Positions 19,037 to 28,620 are shown, counted from the stretch's first letter. The stretch is DNA of 51,904 nucleotides from an uncultured Rubripirellula sp. (GCA_938075415.1 CALJHC010000036.1:1-51904); one strand, 5' to 3'. A program made the numbers and translations. The notes: generated from the sequence alone by a model not told the origin.

Positions 19037-19099
19037 TTTTGTCCTGCACCCATCTATAGTTTCACCATTTTCAATTTCCTCCGGGCAAAGTGAGAAAAT

Positions 19100-19129
19100 C
19101 AGTGAACCCCTGTGAATCTCTGTGAATCT
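19100..19129. repeat. Triple 10-bp tandem repeat
   Basis: CAGTGAACCC, CTGTGAATCT and CTGTGAATCT follow each other at 19100, 19110 and 19120. It lies 64 bases before the sugar transferase start (read on the minus strand), so it sits in its probable promoter or leader. Confidence 0.7.
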
Positions 19130-19522
19130 AGGAGGAACCTATCGATTCTACGCATTACGCCGAAAATTGGGGTGGAAGCTGATTCATGCTACCCGTACGA
19201 GCGGAGACCCTTCGCCGAACCCTATCGGAGAGATCCCCCAAAGACACCGGACTGGTCATAAACAGTAACGGCGCGCAGTTAGCTTCCAATCGACAGTTTT
19301 CAAACAGTGACTTGCTCGAACGGAGGAATCGAGATGCGTTTGTTTTTCTAGGCGATAACGAACGACTGAGAAGCTTGGGCTTACGTGCTGAGAAGCATTG
19401 CGATTCATAGAATCCAGAAATTGCCAAATAGTGCGTCAACCTGACGCTTAGCATTCACCTGATCGCTTGAATCTAGCGCTTCGTAATCCCCCCATCAAAC
19501 TCAGAGCAAAGGAAGCAATGCA

Positions 19523-19570
19523 CCTGCGCCCCGCCTTGCCTGCGCCCCGTCTTACCTGCGCCCCGCCGCA
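19523..19570. repeat. Triple 16-bp tandem repeat
   Basis: CCTGCGCCCCGCCTTG (19523-19538), CCTGCGCCCCGTCTTA (19539-19554) and CCTGCGCCCCGCCGCA (19555-19570) are three head-to-tail units sharing the first ten bases. The GC content is much higher than the flanks. Confidence 0.9.
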
Positions 19571-19687
19571 AACATGCCTTTCACCGTTGACCTCGCGGTG
19601 CAACGCCTTCGGCGAAAAGGGTCAGCCAATCAATTGAACTGGCAGAACCAGACAAGGCGATGGCGTTCCCAGCCTCAAATGTCTCAA

Positions 19688-21094
19688 TCAACTCATCAAG
19701 GATTGGATTGGGCCGGTCTGATCAATTCCAAACGCTTGCAATCCCACATCGTGGGCGCCGTAATGGTTGATGCTGCTTCCAAATTGATTCAGCAAGGTGG
19801 TGTACCAATTACCAAGCGTTTTGTGACCTGGATCGCCATATTTGGGAAGACGGATATAACGCCTTCGCATTTCGAGTCCGACCTTATCACCTGACATGAC
19901 AATAAACGGGAATTCAGTCCCGTGCGAGTGATGAGTTTCACCACCATCTGGAAAATAGAAAATCATGGTATTGTCAAACATGGTTCCACCATCTTCGGGA
20001 ATACTCTTCAGGCGACGGACCATCGTGTCAACGAGCGTCATATGATGATGGCGACAACGCTTTCGGATCTCTTCCGCAGTCAACCCGCCGATTTCTTTAC
20101 CATGCCCAATATCATGCATGTTAACTTTCTGACCTTCAATTCCAGGAATGCCAGTATAGCGGTGGCCCAGTTCGTCCACCGTAAATGCGGCCACATTGGT
20201 CAATCCCGAAACCAAGGCACCGAGAAGTACTTCGGTGTGTCCGCGCTGACGGTCGAAGGTAGTCATCTCATCAGCAAGGTACTTCGCATCGAGTTCCGGA
20301 ACATGCCGCCGAATCTGGTCTCCCATCGCATCAATCCTCTCATTGCGACCCTGTATGGATTCAATCGATTGGGCATAGTGAGCTAATTTCGGCAATTCAC
20401 TCTGTGACAGCGTTTCGCTGAGTTTCCTTTCACCATTGCCAAGAAACGAAAGCAGTTGACGATCCAGCTGATACTTGACTTGAGTCTCTGAATCATCGGA
20501 AACGGACTTAAACAATTCGTTCAACGCCGCCTTCGGTGAACCAAAGGCGTAATTGGGTTGCTGTGGACCTCTCGCTGAGAACCCCGTCGCAATACCGTCA
20601 AGCGATCCCCGCGCGTTGCCGCCCCCTAACGGAAAACATGCAAGCTCGACATGCCCAACCGGAGAAGGAAACAATTTTGCCAACTCAAAGTCGACAGTAG
20701 CCCAGCGAATTGAACTTAGCCTCTCATTAGCCTTAAACACCCCTAATGAAGAGCACCATGAATGGTGGCCCACCGTGCACATTTTCCCCGATAGCCCTTG
20801 AAGGATGGTGAGGTCGTCTCGATGCTCCGCAAGCGGCTCCATCCATTCCGGCAGGTCGTGTCCATCGAGGTCCACCTCCAATGCCTCTTTTCTTCGCTCA
20901 ATCTCCAACTGTTCCTTACTGAAACTCGGCGGCACCATCACTTTGGGCCACAGACCATTTCCGCGATGTAAGAAAATAAAGCGTTTAGGGATGCCGCCAC
21001 CGCCGCTGGCTGCCCCGATGCTTGGTACACCCGCAATGGCGGAAGTTGCAACCAATGAGCGTTTTAGAAATTGACGTCTTGTGTTCATGTTCAA
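19688..21094 (-). CDS. DUF1552 (HXXSHH) Tat-exported protein, second copy
   Basis: A 468-residue DUF1552 protein. Translation starts at TTG 21094, whose bases overlap the TGA of the upstream DUF1592-type gene, or at ATG 21088 six bases later. The Tat signal is NTRRQFLKRSLVATSAIAG. The HXXSHH region reads CTVGHHSWCSSLG (about residues 107-119). The later DNTMIFYFPDGGETHHSHG segment (about 387-405) carries four closely spaced histidines typical of metal binding and aligns by eye with the same region of the copy at 809. It is clearly diverged from that copy, so this is not a recent duplication. Function unknown; it is translationally coupled to the DUF1592-type gene. Confidence 0.87.
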   Translation of the reverse strand: MNMNTRRQFLKRSLVATSAIAGVPSIGAASGGGGIPKRFIFLHRGNGLWPKVMVPPSFSKEQLEIERRKEALEVDLDGHDLPEWMEPLAEHRDDLTILQGLSGKMCTVGHHSWCSSLGVFKANERLSSIRWATVDFELAKLFPSPVGHVELACFPLGGGNARGSLDGIATGFSARGPQQPNYAFGSPKAALNELFKSVSDDSETQVKYQLDRQLLSFLGNGERKLSETLSQSELPKLAHYAQSIESIQGRNERIDAMGDQIRRHVPELDAKYLADEMTTFDRQRGHTEVLLGALVSGLTNVAAFTVDELGHRYTGIPGIEGQKVNMHDIGHGKEIGGLTAEEIRKRCRHHHMTLVDTMVRRLKSIPEDGGTMFDNTMIFYFPDGGETHHSHGTEFPFIVMSGDKVGLEMRRRYIRLPKYGDPGHKTLGNWYTTLLNQFGSSINHYGAHDVGLQAFGIDQTGPIQSLMS

Positions 21095-23637
21095 TGCTTG
21101 AGGGCTACGGTTGTGTCTGAGGGGTCAACGCGTCGAAATCGAAACGAGTCCGACGAAAGCAACGAAATAACCACTGCGTTAAAACTTCCGTTACTCTCGA
21201 GGTAGGCTCGATCCGCGTCCTGCAAGGTAAGCGCGTCGGTAAGTGTTTCATTCCTTCCGAGAAAAAAACGAAAAGCGTAACGGATCATCGATTGCCTGGC
21301 ACGATCAGAGGCTGCTAATCGATCGATAAGTTCAAAAGCGTCAGTAACTGGCCCGTCCAATTGGGGATCACCCGTACCGACTAGGGTCCCATTAGTGTTC
21401 ACTGGCAATGTCTTAAACCGATCAAAACTCGTTTTTCCATCGCCACTTGCGATCCGATTCTCGGCAGATTCAAGGGGCTCTTCAAGACGGTACCGACCAA
21501 AATCATCGAACGCTTCAAAGGCAAAGCCCAATGGATTCATCCTCCGATGACATTTCCAACACTCCTGCTTTGCCGTCGCAGATTCAACCCGCTCTCGTAA
21601 CGTAACATGCGGATCATCCGGTATCTGTGCATCGACGGTAATGGGTACATCCGGGACAAATCCCGCCAAGAGTTTTTCGCGAATCCACTTCCCTCGCTTA
21701 ATCGGGTCAGTATGAAAATTAGACGAGTGTGCGATTAGCCATGCAGGATGCGTGAGAATGCCCTTTCTGTTTTCGATTGCGAAAGGCTGTTGTGTCGGGT
21801 AATCCCAAAATTGCTTCGGTTCTACACCACTCTGGAATTTTGTTGACTTCCAACTTCCGTAGCGACCAATACTCGGTGTAGGTGGCAGACCATAAAAAGG
21901 CGAATGATGGAAGGTATAACCGTGCGCCCACGGAATGGTTGTGAACGGTGTTCGGTTGTTACCAAACGTTTCGCTGAAGTAGTGCATGTAGTTCACAAGT
22001 TCACCTGGCCGTGACGTGTCAGCTGTCTTCAACGCCTTGCGTAATTTTATAAAATCAATGTTATCGGCAAGCACAGCCTCAGGTTCATTACGCCAATCAC
22101 TGCCCTTGAGCTTCTCATAAACTTCACTCCACTCCTTGATAATCTCCTCGCCAACCTCATTGGTCTTATCGTGATAAACAAAGAACTGGTCAGAGGTGAG
22201 GAGATTTCGAAACACCTCACGATCCCGCTCAACGTGATAAGTGACAATCCTGTCAGCCTCGAGGGTTAACCAACCAGGCGTTGCCAAAGAACCTCTTCCA
22301 GGGTTTCGATAGTACCCGTCACTCCTTGGGGAATCCTTGAAAATTTTCAGACACAAAGGGTACCCAAAAAAATCTCTGAAAAAGCGTACTAGCTTGGGAT
22401 GAGATGTTTCGTTGGATCGGTAGTGCTTACCGTTTAAAGAAGGGTCAATCTGGCCACGATAGTAAACATCATCGTTCAACAGACGTTTCACTTCTCGGGC
22501 ATAATCCTCACGGGTCGCAAGAGCTCCCTGTAAAGCTGCAGTGATAAGCTGTTGGTCTGGCCTTTGGTCCCCTATCGCGTATGAAATCGCATCGGCGGCC
22601 TCAAGGGCAGAGAGTTGCTGGCGCCCCAACGCATCAATCGGACCATCGCCAAATTCGTAACGATAAAGAAACTCTGATTTTAACAAAACGGAAATCAACA
22701 ATTGATTTAAGCCCTGCGCACTCCCGCCAATCTCGATTGCTTTTTGTGTTAATTCAGTATGCAACCGCAACTCAGACTGGTTTGGCTTTCGGCGCAGTAC
22801 TCGCTGAAAATGATCGGTCACCGCTTGATGAATCAAATCGCTGCCAACGGGAATCCGCGCATTCGCAAGTTCGACATAAGATCGTGGGATATTATTCGGT
22901 AACCAACGATCTTTAGGATCGGGATATTCAAGACTTCCGCGATTTTCGCCGTCATGAACTGCGGCAAAGACGTACTTGCCTGCAATCCACTGAGCGTTAT
23001 TCAGCATCACCAGCAAATGTCCACCGTTCAAAAGCCCCTGATCGTCGTAGCGGATACCGCTGCGATCCGGCAAGAGGAATGGATTGGTAATACCATAGAA
23101 CCGCTGACCGCGTTTTGAATAGTTGTCGCGCTCACGCCCTTCTAATGCGAATACGTCAATAACACGCTCGTAAAAAATCTTTGGGCTAACGAGCCAGCGA
23201 CGCTTCTCCGTAGCTGCATTGGCAACCGCGGTTTTGTCGAAAAGCAATTCATGGTTGACGTAATTCGCAAACCGCATCTCACTCGATCTGGCGTCAAGTA
23301 ATTCGGAATGATTCGCCCCAAGAATGCCCCGAATCGTTTTGTCGATCACTAATCGCTCCGACGGCTCCAGACCATTGGCCTCTGAAGGAGGCATTTCTCC
23401 GGTCATGACCTGCTCATGAATCAGCGGAAGCAATTTCATGAGGGCGTCGATATTGAGTGTTTCTAATCGACTGAGATCCACTCCAGATTCAGGATCAATC
23501 TCGGTATGACAATCAAAGCAGGTGCGTCCGAGCAGTAACTGCAACGTCTTTACATCATCGTTGGCGTCGGCATTTACCGATATCAACAGAATCACGCACA
23601 CCAAAAACCATTTCATGGCCTGTCTCATTCTCAACAT
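21091..23637 (-). CDS. DUF1592/DUF1588/DUF1585-type exported protein with CxxCH, second copy
   Basis: An 848-residue exported protein. ATG 23637 is preceded by GAGGG at six bases, which decides the start over ATG 23616. A signal helix lies at residues about 9-24, and the first haem-like motif is C40-F-D-C-H44. Middle domains are DUF1587/1595/1592 with YVNHELLF, FYERVIDVF and KLVRFFRDFFGYP; then DUF1588 with ECWKCHRRMNPLGFAFEAFD (about residues 691-710) and a DUF1585-like end with YAFRFFLGRNETLTD. It lacks the Ala/Glu/Lys-rich insert of the copy at 2158. It heads the two-gene unit with the DUF1552 gene; here the DUF1592-type gene comes first, opposite to the first pair. Confidence 0.9.
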   Translation of the reverse strand: MLRMRQAMKWFLVCVILLISVNADANDDVKTLQLLLGRTCFDCHTEIDPESGVDLSRLETLNIDALMKLLPLIHEQVMTGEMPPSEANGLEPSERLVIDKTIRGILGANHSELLDARSSEMRFANYVNHELLFDKTAVANAATEKRRWLVSPKIFYERVIDVFALEGRERDNYSKRGQRFYGITNPFLLPDRSGIRYDDQGLLNGGHLLVMLNNAQWIAGKYVFAAVHDGENRGSLEYPDPKDRWLPNNIPRSYVELANARIPVGSDLIHQAVTDHFQRVLRRKPNQSELRLHTELTQKAIEIGGSAQGLNQLLISVLLKSEFLYRYEFGDGPIDALGRQQLSALEAADAISYAIGDQRPDQQLITAALQGALATREDYAREVKRLLNDDVYYRGQIDPSLNGKHYRSNETSHPKLVRFFRDFFGYPLCLKIFKDSPRSDGYYRNPGRGSLATPGWLTLEADRIVTYHVERDREVFRNLLTSDQFFVYHDKTNEVGEEIIKEWSEVYEKLKGSDWRNEPEAVLADNIDFIKLRKALKTADTSRPGELVNYMHYFSETFGNNRTPFTTIPWAHGYTFHHSPFYGLPPTPSIGRYGSWKSTKFQSGVEPKQFWDYPTQQPFAIENRKGILTHPAWLIAHSSNFHTDPIKRGKWIREKLLAGFVPDVPITVDAQIPDDPHVTLRERVESATAKQECWKCHRRMNPLGFAFEAFDDFGRYRLEEPLESAENRIASGDGKTSFDRFKTLPVNTNGTLVGTGDPQLDGPVTDAFELIDRLAASDRARQSMIRYAFRFFLGRNETLTDALTLQDADRAYLESNGSFNAVVISLLSSDSFRFRRVDPSDTTVALKH

Positions 23638-24175
23638 CCAATTCCCTCTTAACGGTCTCAGAATTCGGCTACACCGTTACCCTGCCCATCGGCTCAATCG
23701 CGTTTCCGCGCCTCACAATCAGTTCATTCTACTAACCGTTTACCAAAACAGTTCCAGAAACACCAAGAAGGCCCACCAGTGAATCCGAATAAAACCGGCT
23801 GGCCCTCGATAACTGTCTCCCAAAGGCAGCTTTGGGTCGGATAAGGCTTCCAAAATTAATTGGGCGTCCAAAGATCCAGCAATCCTACTTTCTCATTATT
23901 GGCTACCGACTCCGCTGTCCCGTTGATCTACGAGTGAACCATCAACTAAAAAAGCATCTTCTCACCTTGCTTCGAAACTGACTCTGACCGCCTCCTTTCT
24001 AGCTGAAACCCAGGCTGATATCGCGGCTATCCCCCAGAATCCAGCATCAGTCATTCTCCAAGTATTCAAACGCCTCGTGAATGTCTCTCTCACACAGCCA
24101 ATCAAAGGACCCACAGCGGTAATGGTTGAAAAATGCCGACTGTACCCGTAGCTCAGACTGCTTAACAACTAAAGT
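23638..24175. other. Intergenic region, no gene recognised
   Basis: A 68-codon minus-strand frame at 23962-24168 resembles nothing known. A perfect 7-bp inverted repeat with a four-base loop, CCCAAAG/CTTTGGG, lies at 23819-23836 without a following T tract on either strand. The 180 bases next to 23637 should contain the promoter of the second DUF1592/DUF1552 unit. Confidence 0.45.
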
Positions 24176-25090
24176 CTACTTAGCTTGAGATTCCACCCTT
24201 AGTTCGCTAGCAATCTGATCCAACCTCTCGTTGGTGTAGAAAACGCCTCCTCCATGCTTTGCGTCAGGGATCATTTCCAGTCGTACTTTCAGCCCCATGT
24301 CACGGTAAACTCGGGCAAACTCAACCGATTGTACCGGTGGCATCTGCGGGTCAGCGGTTCCGTGTATGAGCCAAAGCGGCGGATCACTTCCGTCAACATG
24401 GTGCACCGGGCTAGCAAGCCTCGCGACTTCCGGCAGTTCCGATGGCACGGCGCCTAAGAACATTCGCAGTGCAGGAACTCTCACGCGCAGACCATGATCG
24501 GTTGACTGACTAAGAATCGTATTCAGATTTGAAGCCCCGAAAAAGGATAGAATCGCGACGATTTTCCCATCCGTCGGCTCCAGTTCGCCAACTGAGCCTT
24601 CCAGTTCGGAAACTCCTTGCGACACCCCGACGAGAGCAGCAAGGTGGCCGCCCGCTGATTCACCGGCAATAATAATTCGACTGGGATCAACCCGATACTT
24701 GTCGGCATGAAGACAAAGGAATCGAATCGCACTCTTGATGTCATGCACGGCTGCCGGAAACTTGGCTTGCCCGCTTAATCGATAGTCAACACTAGCAATG
24801 CAGTAACCGTGTTCGAGCAAACGTAAGATCGGTACCCTATGTCGTGTTCCGGCGCGCCAAGCCCCACCATGAACCCAAATGACTAACGGTAACTTTGTCG
24901 CATTATCGATCGTCACGTTAGTTGTTTGCTGCTTGTCGTCCGCTACTTCCGGTCGGTACAGGTCGAGCATTAATTCCTGCCCATCAACCACAGCGAATAC
25001 AAGCCCCCCTGTTTTCTGGTTAACCGCCTCGGCAGTGGTACTGACCCCTAAACAGAACAATAAAACGACTAACAGTCGACACATTTTCAT
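24176..25090 (-). CDS. Secreted alpha/beta-hydrolase (esterase/lipase type)
   Basis: A 304-residue exported esterase-like alpha/beta hydrolase of the BD-FAE/hormone-sensitive-lipase-like group. The signal peptide covers about residues 5-22 and AAGG lies four bases before ATG 25090. The oxyanion motif HGGAW is at 74-78, the nucleophile elbow GESAGG puts the serine at 145, the acid is probably D247 in HGTADPQMPP and the histidine H279 in DAKHGGG, so the triad is complete. Length is normal. Possible substrates are acetylated or feruloylated polysaccharides, which would fit the sulfatases nearby, but the sequence does not decide this. It is read away from the membrane protein gene at 25527. Confidence 0.9.
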   Translation of the reverse strand: MKMCRLLVVLLFCLGVSTTAEAVNQKTGGLVFAVVDGQELMLDLYRPEVADDKQQTTNVTIDNATKLPLVIWVHGGAWRAGTRHRVPILRLLEHGYCIASVDYRLSGQAKFPAAVHDIKSAIRFLCLHADKYRVDPSRIIIAGESAGGHLAALVGVSQGVSELEGSVGELEPTDGKIVAILSFFGASNLNTILSQSTDHGLRVRVPALRMFLGAVPSELPEVARLASPVHHVDGSDPPLWLIHGTADPQMPPVQSVEFARVYRDMGLKVRLEMIPDAKHGGGVFYTNERLDQIASELRVESQAK

Positions 25091-25526
25091 GAAACCTTTT
25101 CAACAAGAACGGCTACCTGCGGTGAAAACTGCTACTGAATCGCCGGCTTCGTCGCGAGCTGGCGAGGGAAACACACGTCGGCCTCTTGTTTGTTCGTCGC
25201 ACCGAAACAGGAAAAAAATGGTGCATTTGGCGATTCAAATTCCAATGGTGAAGCCGCAGGAATGACTTATTTCATTCTGGTGATTAATTCTAACGTGCAG
25301 CGACTTGTGCTATCCTCTACAATCCGAACAATCTGCATGACAAGTGTGTGGAACGCCAAAGTGTGCGGTGATAAAATTTGCCGCCGTCGCAGTAGCAACG
25401 AAAAATGTTCTATGCCCTCGAAGGGGATAGTTTTAACCAAATATCGTTTGGAATGTGTCAGCGACCGCACTCAGATTCCCCAACGGCCTACCCAATCCCT
25501 CGCTTTGAAGTTTACAAGGTTTCTTC
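25091..25526. other. Divergent intergenic region
   Basis: Gap between the divergent esterase and membrane protein genes. A 175-codon frame from 25190 runs through it into the membrane protein in another frame; it is Arg/Ser/Cys-rich without motifs and I regard it as chance. No convincing promoter pair or hairpin is visible. Confidence 0.45.
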
Positions 25527-26177
25527 GTGCCAAAAGTTACCACACTCGGCTGGCTATTCGAAAATGCCGACATGAGACCGGCCTGTCTGGGTCTTTTGGT
25601 CGCAGCCTTCGCAGCGGTCTTTCTTTTTCGTCCCAGTCGCCGTGGCAGCTATACCACCGCTTTCCTCTCATTGATTCCCGGCGTTTTCGGCATGCTGCTG
25701 GTTTACTCCGCCAGTAAGGAGTTTACGGAAATGGGTCGATGGGGGGCACCGCCAAAACCGTCAGAATTTGCCGAGGCTGCTGGAATTGGTTTGGGCACCG
25801 GACTGTTCAGTCTGCTTGGAATGTGCATAGCCCTCTATGTCTCATTACTTGCTTTGTACCGATCCACCAAGCAGCTTCCTTTAAAAGACAAAAGAAAGAC
25901 ACCTCTTGGCACCGGTATCTATCAAGGCCGCACCACCAAGGGCCTCAATGCCTATGCACCCCCGCAAGGCTCGCCTGAAACGCATCAAGTCACGGACCTG
26001 CATATGCGTTACGTTGCAGGATCTGCAAACAGCGAATCGCCTAATGCCAATCAGTATCAGAGGAACCCCACCCCACCGGCCAGAAGATTCGACGTTGAGG
26101 TGATTGAGCAAAATCATGAGCCAGCAGAAAATGCACAGGTCGAAGATGAAGAAATCATCGACGTAGAAACTCTGTAG
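25527..26177 (+). CDS. Small membrane protein of unknown function
   Basis: A 216-residue protein not recognised. GTG 25527 follows AAGG at about eight bases; ATG 25575 is an alternative start. Hydrophobic segments at about 19-34, 46-62 and 86-112 suggest three membrane helices, followed by about 100 residues of polar, Pro/Asn/Glu-rich and probably disordered tail ending in a cluster of acidic residues. The pattern PPKPSEFAEAAGIGLGTGLF before the last helix loosely recalls the MotA/TolQ/ExbB channel family, but the length is short and I do not assign it. It converges on nupC with a terminator-like hairpin between them. Confidence 0.7.
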   Translation: MPKVTTLGWLFENADMRPACLGLLVAAFAAVFLFRPSRRGSYTTAFLSLIPGVFGMLLVYSASKEFTEMGRWGAPPKPSEFAEAAGIGLGTGLFSLLGMCIALYVSLLALYRSTKQLPLKDKRKTPLGTGIYQGRTTKGLNAYAPPQGSPETHQVTDLHMRYVAGSANSESPNANQYQRNPTPPARRFDVEVIEQNHEPAENAQVEDEEIIDVETL

Positions 26178-26203
26178 CGTTGACCGGATCAAGCCCGCTC
26201 CTC

Positions 26204-26225
26204 CGCAACCCAATCGTTGCGTTTT
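26204..26225 (+). terminator. Short hairpin terminator candidate
   Basis: CGCAAC (26204-26209) pairs with GTTGCG (26216-26221) around a six-base loop, followed by TTTT. It sits between convergent genes, 26 bases after the stop at 26177. The stem is short, so efficiency is uncertain; on the minus strand no T tract follows. Confidence 0.5.
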
Positions 26226-26228
26226 GTA

Positions 26229-27515
26229 TCACACGGTGGTCAGAAGTCCGGCGACACATCCGGTCATGCAACAGGTGATGGCACCACCGAGCATTGCCCG
26301 CAAACCAAAAGTGGCCAACTCACCTCGTCGTTCCGGGACTAACGACCCGATCCCGCCGATCTGAATACCTATCGAAGCAAAATTGGAAAACCCACTCAAC
26401 GCATAGGTCATAATCACTGCAGTCCTGGTCGAAAATTGATTTTCATTTTGCATCCAGCTGCCTAATCTCTCGTAGGCAATGAACTCATTTGCAAAAATCT
26501 TCAGCCCTAAAAGCTGACCTGAATTGAGGCATTCCGCAGCTGGTATGCCCATCATCCAAGCAATTGGCGAAAAACCATAGCCGAGCGTTTTTGCGAGTGT
26601 CCACTCATTCTCACCAACAAATCCAAACCACGTTCCGCACCACTGTACAATCGCGTCGGACATCGCAATCAAACCAAGAAAAGCGATCAGCATCGCCACA
26701 ATATTGATTGCAAGTTTCATGCCTTCCGAAGCACCGCTTGCGGCAGCTTCGATTGTGTTGGCAGCCTTCATGGTAACCTGCGCCGTCGTTGCTGAATTGG
26801 TTTCCGGTGTCTCCGTCTCGGGAACGATTATCTTTGCGACCAGTAAACTCGCCGGCGCAGAAATCACAGAAGCTGTGAGCAAATGCACTGCATCGACTCC
26901 CATACCCACATATACCACCAAAAGACCACCCGAAACGGTCGAAAAACCAGCAACCATCAAAGCATGCATCTCGGATCTCGTCATGCCGGCAAGGTAGGGT
27001 CTCACGACCAAGGGAGCCTCTGTTTGCCCAATGAAAACGTTTGCAGCAACCGCGAGACTCTCGGCACCTGAGGTGCGAAGTGTCTTTTGCATCAAATAGG
27101 CCAACGCTCCTGTTACCATCTGCATGATTCCTAAATGGTAAAGGACCGCCATCAACGACGAGAAAAAAATCACCGTCGGCATGACGCCGAAAGCGAACGC
27201 ACGTACAAGTAAATCAGATGGTGGGAAATTCAGTTCACCTGGTTTCGAATGGACACTAAACACGAATTCAGATCCAACATTGACGAATTCAATCACCGTA
27301 TTGAACATCGCCCCAAGCGTCTCGAAAACCCAATAGCCAGGTGTCGTCCAAAGAATGGTTACCGCCAATACCAATTGCAGTATCAAGCTGGCTCGAACCA
27401 AGCGCCAATCAATTTTTCCTCGATTGGAACTGAGACACCATGCCAGAAAAATGAAAAAAACCAATCCCAAGCCGCTAATGGCCTGCGGAAGAAAAGATGC
27501 GGTGGGTTCTTGCAT
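26229..27515 (-). CDS. NupC-type nucleoside:cation symporter
   Basis: A 428-residue inner-membrane concentrative nucleoside transporter. The reading frame is open to 27713, but the upstream 66 codons overlap the upp gene in another frame and are Cys/Arg/Ser-rich; ATG 27515 (MQEPTASFLPQ) lies 14 bases after the upp stop and gives a normal NupC N terminus. Family motifs: GQTEAPLVVRPYLAGMTRSE at about residue 160, GFSTVSGG, GFSPIAWMMGIPAAEC and TYALSGFSNFASIGIQIGG. About nine or ten hydrophobic helices are visible. It imports pyrimidine (and perhaps purine) nucleosides with Na+ or H+, and as the last gene of the deoA-cdd-upp-nupC unit it supplies the substrates. Confidence 0.92.
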   Translation of the reverse strand: MQEPTASFLPQAISGLGLVFFIFLAWCLSSNRGKIDWRLVRASLILQLVLAVTILWTTPGYWVFETLGAMFNTVIEFVNVGSEFVFSVHSKPGELNFPPSDLLVRAFAFGVMPTVIFFSSLMAVLYHLGIMQMVTGALAYLMQKTLRTSGAESLAVAANVFIGQTEAPLVVRPYLAGMTRSEMHALMVAGFSTVSGGLLVVYVGMGVDAVHLLTASVISAPASLLVAKIIVPETETPETNSATTAQVTMKAANTIEAAASGASEGMKLAINIVAMLIAFLGLIAMSDAIVQWCGTWFGFVGENEWTLAKTLGYGFSPIAWMMGIPAAECLNSGQLLGLKIFANEFIAYERLGSWMQNENQFSTRTAVIMTYALSGFSNFASIGIQIGGIGSLVPERRGELATFGLRAMLGGAITCCMTGCVAGLLTTV

Positions 27516-27529
27516 GCATTCGGCAACGG

Positions 27530-28156
27530 CTAAAGGGTATTGAAGAGACGGTCGCCGGCATCGCCAAGACCAGGAACAATATATTTCTTTGAATTTAAAA
27601 CAGAATCGATTGCACATGTGTGAAACCGAACATCCGGATGCAACTTGGAAAGTCTCTCGATTCCCTCTTTTGATGAGATCAGAGAAAGAACAGATATCCT
27701 TGTAACACCCCAACGCTTCAAAACGCTAATGGTAAGCTCGATTGATCCACCCGTGGCTAACATCGGATCGAGAATGAACCCAATTTCTACAGGATCGAAC
27801 TCAGCAAGCTTGTTGTAGTACTCCACTGGCGTGGCGGTTTCCTCGTCTCGGTACATTCCCAGATGAAAAACCTGAGCATCCGGTATGACATCAAGCATCG
27901 GATCAACCATCGCCAAGCCCGCGCGAAGAATAGGAAAAACACCAATCCTTTCCTTTACCTTGGCACCGACCATCCCAGCAACCGGTGTCTCAATCGGGCA
28001 TTCCGACGTTGTAAGGATCGAGGTCGATTCTAAAGCAAGAAAGCTGGTCAATCTTGATGCAATCGCCCTAAAGTCAGACGGTCGAGTCGACCGTTCTCTT
28101 AACTCAGTAAGATGGTGGTCACAAAGTGGGTGAGACACGCAAAAAATGTTTTTCAT
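27530..28156 (-). CDS. Uracil phosphoribosyltransferase
   Basis: A 208-residue cytosolic enzyme that joins uracil and PRPP to make UMP. The PRPP loop DPMLATGGS occupies residues 130-138, and the uracil-binding tail PGLGDAGDRLFNT occupies about 195-207; the RAGLAMVDPML segment (78-88) is also diagnostic. Length is exactly that of the bacterial family. It lies 59 bases after cdd and 14 bases before nupC in the same direction. The cdd-upp gap contains an eight-T/six-A run just before the start and no strong ribosome binding site. Confidence 0.96.
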   Translation of the reverse strand: MKNIFCVSHPLCDHHLTELRERSTRPSDFRAIASRLTSFLALESTSILTTSECPIETPVAGMVGAKVKERIGVFPILRAGLAMVDPMLDVIPDAQVFHLGMYRDEETATPVEYYNKLAEFDPVEIGFILDPMLATGGSIELTISVLKRWGVTRISVLSLISSKEGIERLSKLHPDVRFHTCAIDSVLNSKKYIVPGLGDAGDRLFNTL

Positions 28157-28215
28157 ACCGTCACTGTTTTTTAAAAAAAATGGCTCTCGACCGAGTAGAA
28201 ATGGTGATTCAAGAA

Positions 28216-28620
28216 CTAGGATGCTTGAAACCTGAATTGCCTTGGCAGCAGTTCACTAAGTGAAATTCGCTCGACTAACACCCCTTTCAAGCTTGCGATT
28301 AGAACCTCCGTTTCCTCGGTGGCAAATTCCGCAAGCACTTGACGACAGGCACCACAAGGTGACACCGCATCCTTGGATGCAACCGCGATGGCAGTCAAAT
28401 TTTTCTGGCCTGCGGAGACAGCCACAGCCGTTGCCACGCGTTCGGCACAAAGTGTCAGTCCATAAGAGGCGTTTTCAACGTTGCATCCGGCATACACCTT
28501 CCCAGAAGAAGTCAGCACAGCGGAACCTACCTTAAATTTTGAATAAGGTGCATAGGCGTCAACCGCTGCATCCGCGGCTTGCTTGCACAAGCTGTTCCGA
28601 AGCTCGTCCGTCAGTTTCAT
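28216..28620 (-). CDS. Cytidine deaminase
   Basis: A 134-residue tetramer-type cytidine deaminase converting cytidine and deoxycytidine to uridine and deoxyuridine. Zinc ligands are C58, C89 and C92 and the catalytic acid is E60, in the motifs LCAER and SPCGACRQVL; NVENASYG (47-54) binds the ribose. The small size and Cys3 zinc site place it with the Bacillus-type rather than the dimeric E. coli enzyme. Its ATG overlaps the TGA of deoA by four bases (ATGA), so translation is likely coupled. Confidence 0.96.
   Translation of the reverse strand: MKLTDELRNSLCKQAADAAVDAYAPYSKFKVGSAVLTSSGKVYAGCNVENASYGLTLCAERVATAVAVSAGQKNLTAIAVASKDAVSPCGACRQVLAEFATEETEVLIASLKGVLVERISLSELLPRQFRFQAS

Larger units (their letters stand above)
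19037..19687. other. Intergenic region with two tandem repeats
   Basis: Lies between two minus-strand genes. Frames at 19155-19454 (-) and 19186-19410 (+) overlap one another and resemble no known protein. Two tandem repeats are present: a 10-bp repeat at 19100-19129 and a triple 16-bp repeat at 19523-19570. No terminator for the upstream DUF1552 gene is clear. Confidence 0.45.

Noticed and set aside
19523..19570. Possible CRISPR array
   Set aside because: Units are directly adjacent with no spacers and no cas gene is in the window; it is a simple tandem repeat.
25190..25717. 175-codon plus-strand frame
   Set aside because: Overlaps the membrane protein at 25527 in another frame; Arg/Ser/Cys-rich with no domain, while the membrane protein has a plausible start and helices.
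27516..27713. N-terminal extension of the nupC frame by 66 codons
   Set aside because: The extension overlaps upp in a different frame and is Cys/Arg/Ser-rich, unlike any transporter N terminus; ATG 27515 fits operon spacing.
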